From a virus, in the IMG/VR virus record IMGVR_UViG_3300025668_000681, positions 1 to 22,635 of that record: a DNA stretch of 22,635 nt. The stretch is one strand, 5' to 3'. Of this stretch, positions 20,781 to 22,635 are shown piece after piece. The notes beneath the pieces were generated by a model. That model was not told the origin of the DNA. It saw nothing but the letters and a program-made list of their open reading frames with translations, and ran no database searches. Made by a program: the position numbers and the translations under genes. The first letter of the stretch is position 1, and each line of letters begins with the position of its first letter.

Positions 20781-22149
20781 TGCTACAGTCCTTGTAAAAA
20801 TGTTCTAACTCAGGAAAAGTTTCAACTAAGTTTGTACCTCTACGTTTATCATACTCACTAAACCAAGAATAGAAGTTACGCATGCCGTGTATAACTTTAT
20901 CTTGATCATAATTAGTATTTTTCATATAGTCTATTACACGTCTAAATCTTTCAAATTCAAGAGAACTAAATTTTGTTCTATCTTTATCATCTGTATTTTC
21001 TTCTATAAACTTTAAATGTTTTTCCATGTAAGGTAAAAATTCATCCTTAGGCAAAATATTCATATCAAATTGCAAAGGCTCTTTAAGATAAGGTGTGTCA
21101 AATCTTACACGTTGCCATTGTGTTTCGTTTGCGTCAGTGTTATACTTTGTACGCCATTCTAATATTTTTTCTAACAAAGAACTAAAACTTGTAACTACAA
21201 ATAAATTAAATGTAACCATAAATGTTACAGGCCAACCTGTTGCTGTAAGATAGTAATCTAAGTTACGTTCCCATAGTTCAACATCTAAACCTGTACGTGT
21301 ATATTCTGCACGTTTACCCCAAGTGTCAATACTTGTGTATAATTTAAAACTATTGATGCAACCTTTTTCTTTTAGATCTTTTACACGCTCTACTAGCCTG
21401 TATACCATTGCAGGCTTAACGCCCATGTTACTATTAAGTTCAATATTAAGGTGCGGCTTAGGATTTTGCTCTAGTTCGTCAAACAGCCGCCATGTGCTTT
21501 TATGCATTAATGGTTCGCCGCCAGTTACACGCAAAATGTTTAGTGTCTTGCTTACTTCAGGCCACCATTTCCACCATGCGGCTACATAAGGGTTAGTATC
21601 TTCTTCATATAATTCAAACCAGTCAATATCATTACGGTGTTCTGTACTATTACTATATGGTCCGTTTTGTTTTATTTCGCTGTAGTATCTACTACTAAAT
21701 TTAGGATGACAGTAACCGCATTTAAAATTACATTCATTACTAAAGTTAACTTCAATGTATTCAGGATTTATATCGTAATCCCAAGGATTATTTTTTATTT
21801 CTTCAATGCGTTCTGGTGTATAAATGCTAGTTGTCTTTATATGTCTGTCACTAACATAGTCTTTGCCCATACACTCAATATTCCAACAGTACTGACAGCC
21901 TGCTGGCTTTTGGCCGTTAAGCATAGCAAGTCGTTCTTGTTTCTTTTGTGGAGTATTATGTAGTTGACTAGGATTTTGTTCAAGGCCTTCTAACGGAATC
22001 TTGTGGGGAGCAGGATGATAACAACTATGTGTTTCGCCAGTTTGTAAATAGATTGTTACATGATGCCATTTAGCCAAACAAAAAGTAGGTGAAGTCTCTT
22101 TTTCAACACCCGGCATTATTTCCTTAATCCTAATTAATTCGGTGTTCAT
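20773..22149 (-). CDS. Radical SAM protein with N-terminal twitch domain (no. 6)
   Basis: A 458-residue protein. The N-terminal auxiliary domain opens with SPTFCLAKW (20-28) and has Cys24, Cys43, Cys85 and Cys88; it has HSCYHP where the other two N-twitch proteins have a CC pair. CNFKCGYC (Cys140, 144, 147) is the SAM motif and GGEP is at 210-213. The end FPELEH (445-450) matches the end of the gene at 7172-8584. The ATG overlaps the stop of the upstream modular gene (ATGA). An AAGGA is present but rather far from the start (about 12 nt), so coupling probably drives translation. It is the third N-twitch radical SAM gene in the window and the only one placed directly before the TEKTFK genes. 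The reaction is unknown. Confidence 0.88.
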   Translation of the reverse strand: MNTELIRIKEIMPGVEKETSPTFCLAKWHHVTIYLQTGETHSCYHPAPHKIPLEGLEQNPSQLHNTPQKKQERLAMLNGQKPAGCQYCWNIECMGKDYVSDRHIKTTSIYTPERIEEIKNNPWDYDINPEYIEVNFSNECNFKCGYCHPKFSSRYYSEIKQNGPYSNSTEHRNDIDWFELYEEDTNPYVAAWWKWWPEVSKTLNILRVTGGEPLMHKSTWRLFDELEQNPKPHLNIELNSNMGVKPAMVYRLVERVKDLKEKGCINSFKLYTSIDTWGKRAEYTRTGLDVELWERNLDYYLTATGWPVTFMVTFNLFVVTSFSSLLEKILEWRTKYNTDANETQWQRVRFDTPYLKEPLQFDMNILPKDEFLPYMEKHLKFIEENTDDKDRTKFSSLEFERFRRVIDYMKNTNYDQDKVIHGMRNFYSWFSEYDKRRGTNLVETFPELEHFYKDCSNV

Positions 22150-22635
22150 CTCTTTTTAATAATCCTTGGAGTATTGTGGTAAACACTTTTAAAGAACTTG
22201 CTTCCTAATGCGTCTATATCAGCAATTTCTAAGTTTAATTCTGATCGTATAAGGTTGCCATATCTAAATAGTTCAGAGCTAACATCTAAATCAGCAACTT
22301 TTTCATCTTTCCAGTAACTAGTTAGGTATTTAAAGTCACGTACATTTGTGTAATCCCAATCTGTACACATAGTCATATAGCAACCCATCCTTGCTCCTAA
22401 CATACTCCAGTTACCATTTTCTACATCAGCACCAATGCTACACCAAATGCGTAATCTGTCTAAATTTTGCCACCAAATGTTTTGTATGTCAACGTGTTTT
22501 GCCCCTTCATTTAGGCTCATTTTAACACCTTCACGAAAACCTGCTCTCCATGCCTGAAATGGGGTAGCGTTTGTGTAACTTGTACTGTAGTTGTCATTAA
22601 ATTGGTAATATTTTTCATCAAAACAGAATTCCACT
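22146..22635 (-). CDS. Partial gene: C-terminal tail of a second modular glycosyltransferase-like protein
   Basis: The frame is open to the right edge of the window and no convincing start lies inside; a GTG at 22634 is most likely internal. The 162 visible residues include PFQAWRAGFREGVKM, LDRLRIWCSIGADVENG and a later DFKYL segment. These align with AYNTWKSAFRECTKL, EDRLQAWLHPIPDASF and DFDWLE in the last 100 residues of the 743-residue modular protein at 12782-15013. So this is the C-terminal domain of a paralogue whose repeats, if any, lie beyond the edge. The last ~55 residues have no counterpart in that protein. It ends by an ATGA overlap with the N-twitch radical SAM gene. No catalytic residues can be assigned. 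Confidence 0.68.
   Translation of the reverse strand, partial: VEFCFDEKYYQFNDNYSTSYTNATPFQAWRAGFREGVKMSLNEGAKHVDIQNIWWQNLDRLRIWCSIGADVENGNWSMLGARMGCYMTMCTDWDYTNVRDFKYLTSYWKDEKVADLDVSSELFRYGNLIRSELNLEIADIDALGSKFFKSVYHNTPRIIKKR

Noticed and set aside
1-22635. CRISPR array, tRNA, insertion sequence or replication origin
   Set aside because: I saw no spaced short direct repeats, no tRNA-like cloverleaf with CCA context, no transposase motif and no iteron-like non-coding block. Practically all bases are inside genes.

Overview
This 22.6 kb AT-rich window is almost entirely coding. It holds 25 genes, two of them cut by the window edges. Most neighbours overlap by 4 to 53 bp or are separated by 10 bp or less, and the largest non-coding gap is 27 bp. 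I see no tRNA, rRNA, CRISPR, IS element, housekeeping gene or virion structural gene. The gene families present (radical SAM proteins with an N-terminal twitch domain, many small 2-oxoglutarate/Fe(II) oxygenases, nucleotide-sugar enzymes, odd glycosyltransferase-like proteins), the dense packing and the base composition resemble the accessory glycan/modification islands of marine T4-like myoviruses (cyanophage or pelagiphage type). That assignment is inference, because no phage hallmark gene lies in the window.

Layout, left to right. (1) 1-3258, minus strand: a partial compact SDR-like protein, a prolyl-4-hydroxylase-like oxygenase, a tandem pair of paralogous Asp/Asn-hydroxylase-like oxygenases, a possible kinase-fold protein and a further Asp/Asn-hydroxylase-like oxygenase. 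(2) 3259-3285: a 27 bp divergent spacer inside a 33 bp quasi-palindrome, with the same T4-late-like box exactly 5 nt before each start codon. (3) 3286-7224, plus strand: a four-gene cassette of QueC-like PP-loop ATPase, N-twitch radical SAM, C-twitch radical SAM and a two-part unknown protein. (4) 7172-7224: the cassette runs tail-to-tail into the next gene with a 53 bp coding overlap that contains a candidate two-way terminator hairpin. (5) 7172-15013, minus strand: a 743-residue protein built of tandem glycosyltransferase-like modules, two radical SAM/SPASM proteins, a nucleotide-sugar dehydrogenase lacking its C-terminal domain, an epimerase, a methyltransferase and an N-twitch radical SAM (listed in transcription order). 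A near-consensus sigma-70 promoter precedes this run. (6) 15034-22635, minus strand: the tail of a paralogue of the modular protein, an N-twitch radical SAM, three paralogous 'TEKTFK' glycosyltransferase-like proteins, a GDP-mannose 3,5-epimerase-like enzyme, a 2OG oxygenase and a methyltransferase.

Read together, the genes could make nucleotide sugars (SDR, epimerase, dehydrogenase, GME-like), transfer sugars (at least three TEKTFK proteins and two modular proteins) and decorate a product by methylation (two methyltransferases), hydroxylation (five 2OG oxygenases) and radical chemistry (six radical SAM enzymes). The substrate is not visible: it may be a surface glycan of host or virion, or side chains of a virion protein. 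No small precursor peptide gene fits in any gap. Six radical SAM and five 2OG enzymes in about 22 kb is the most striking feature of the window.
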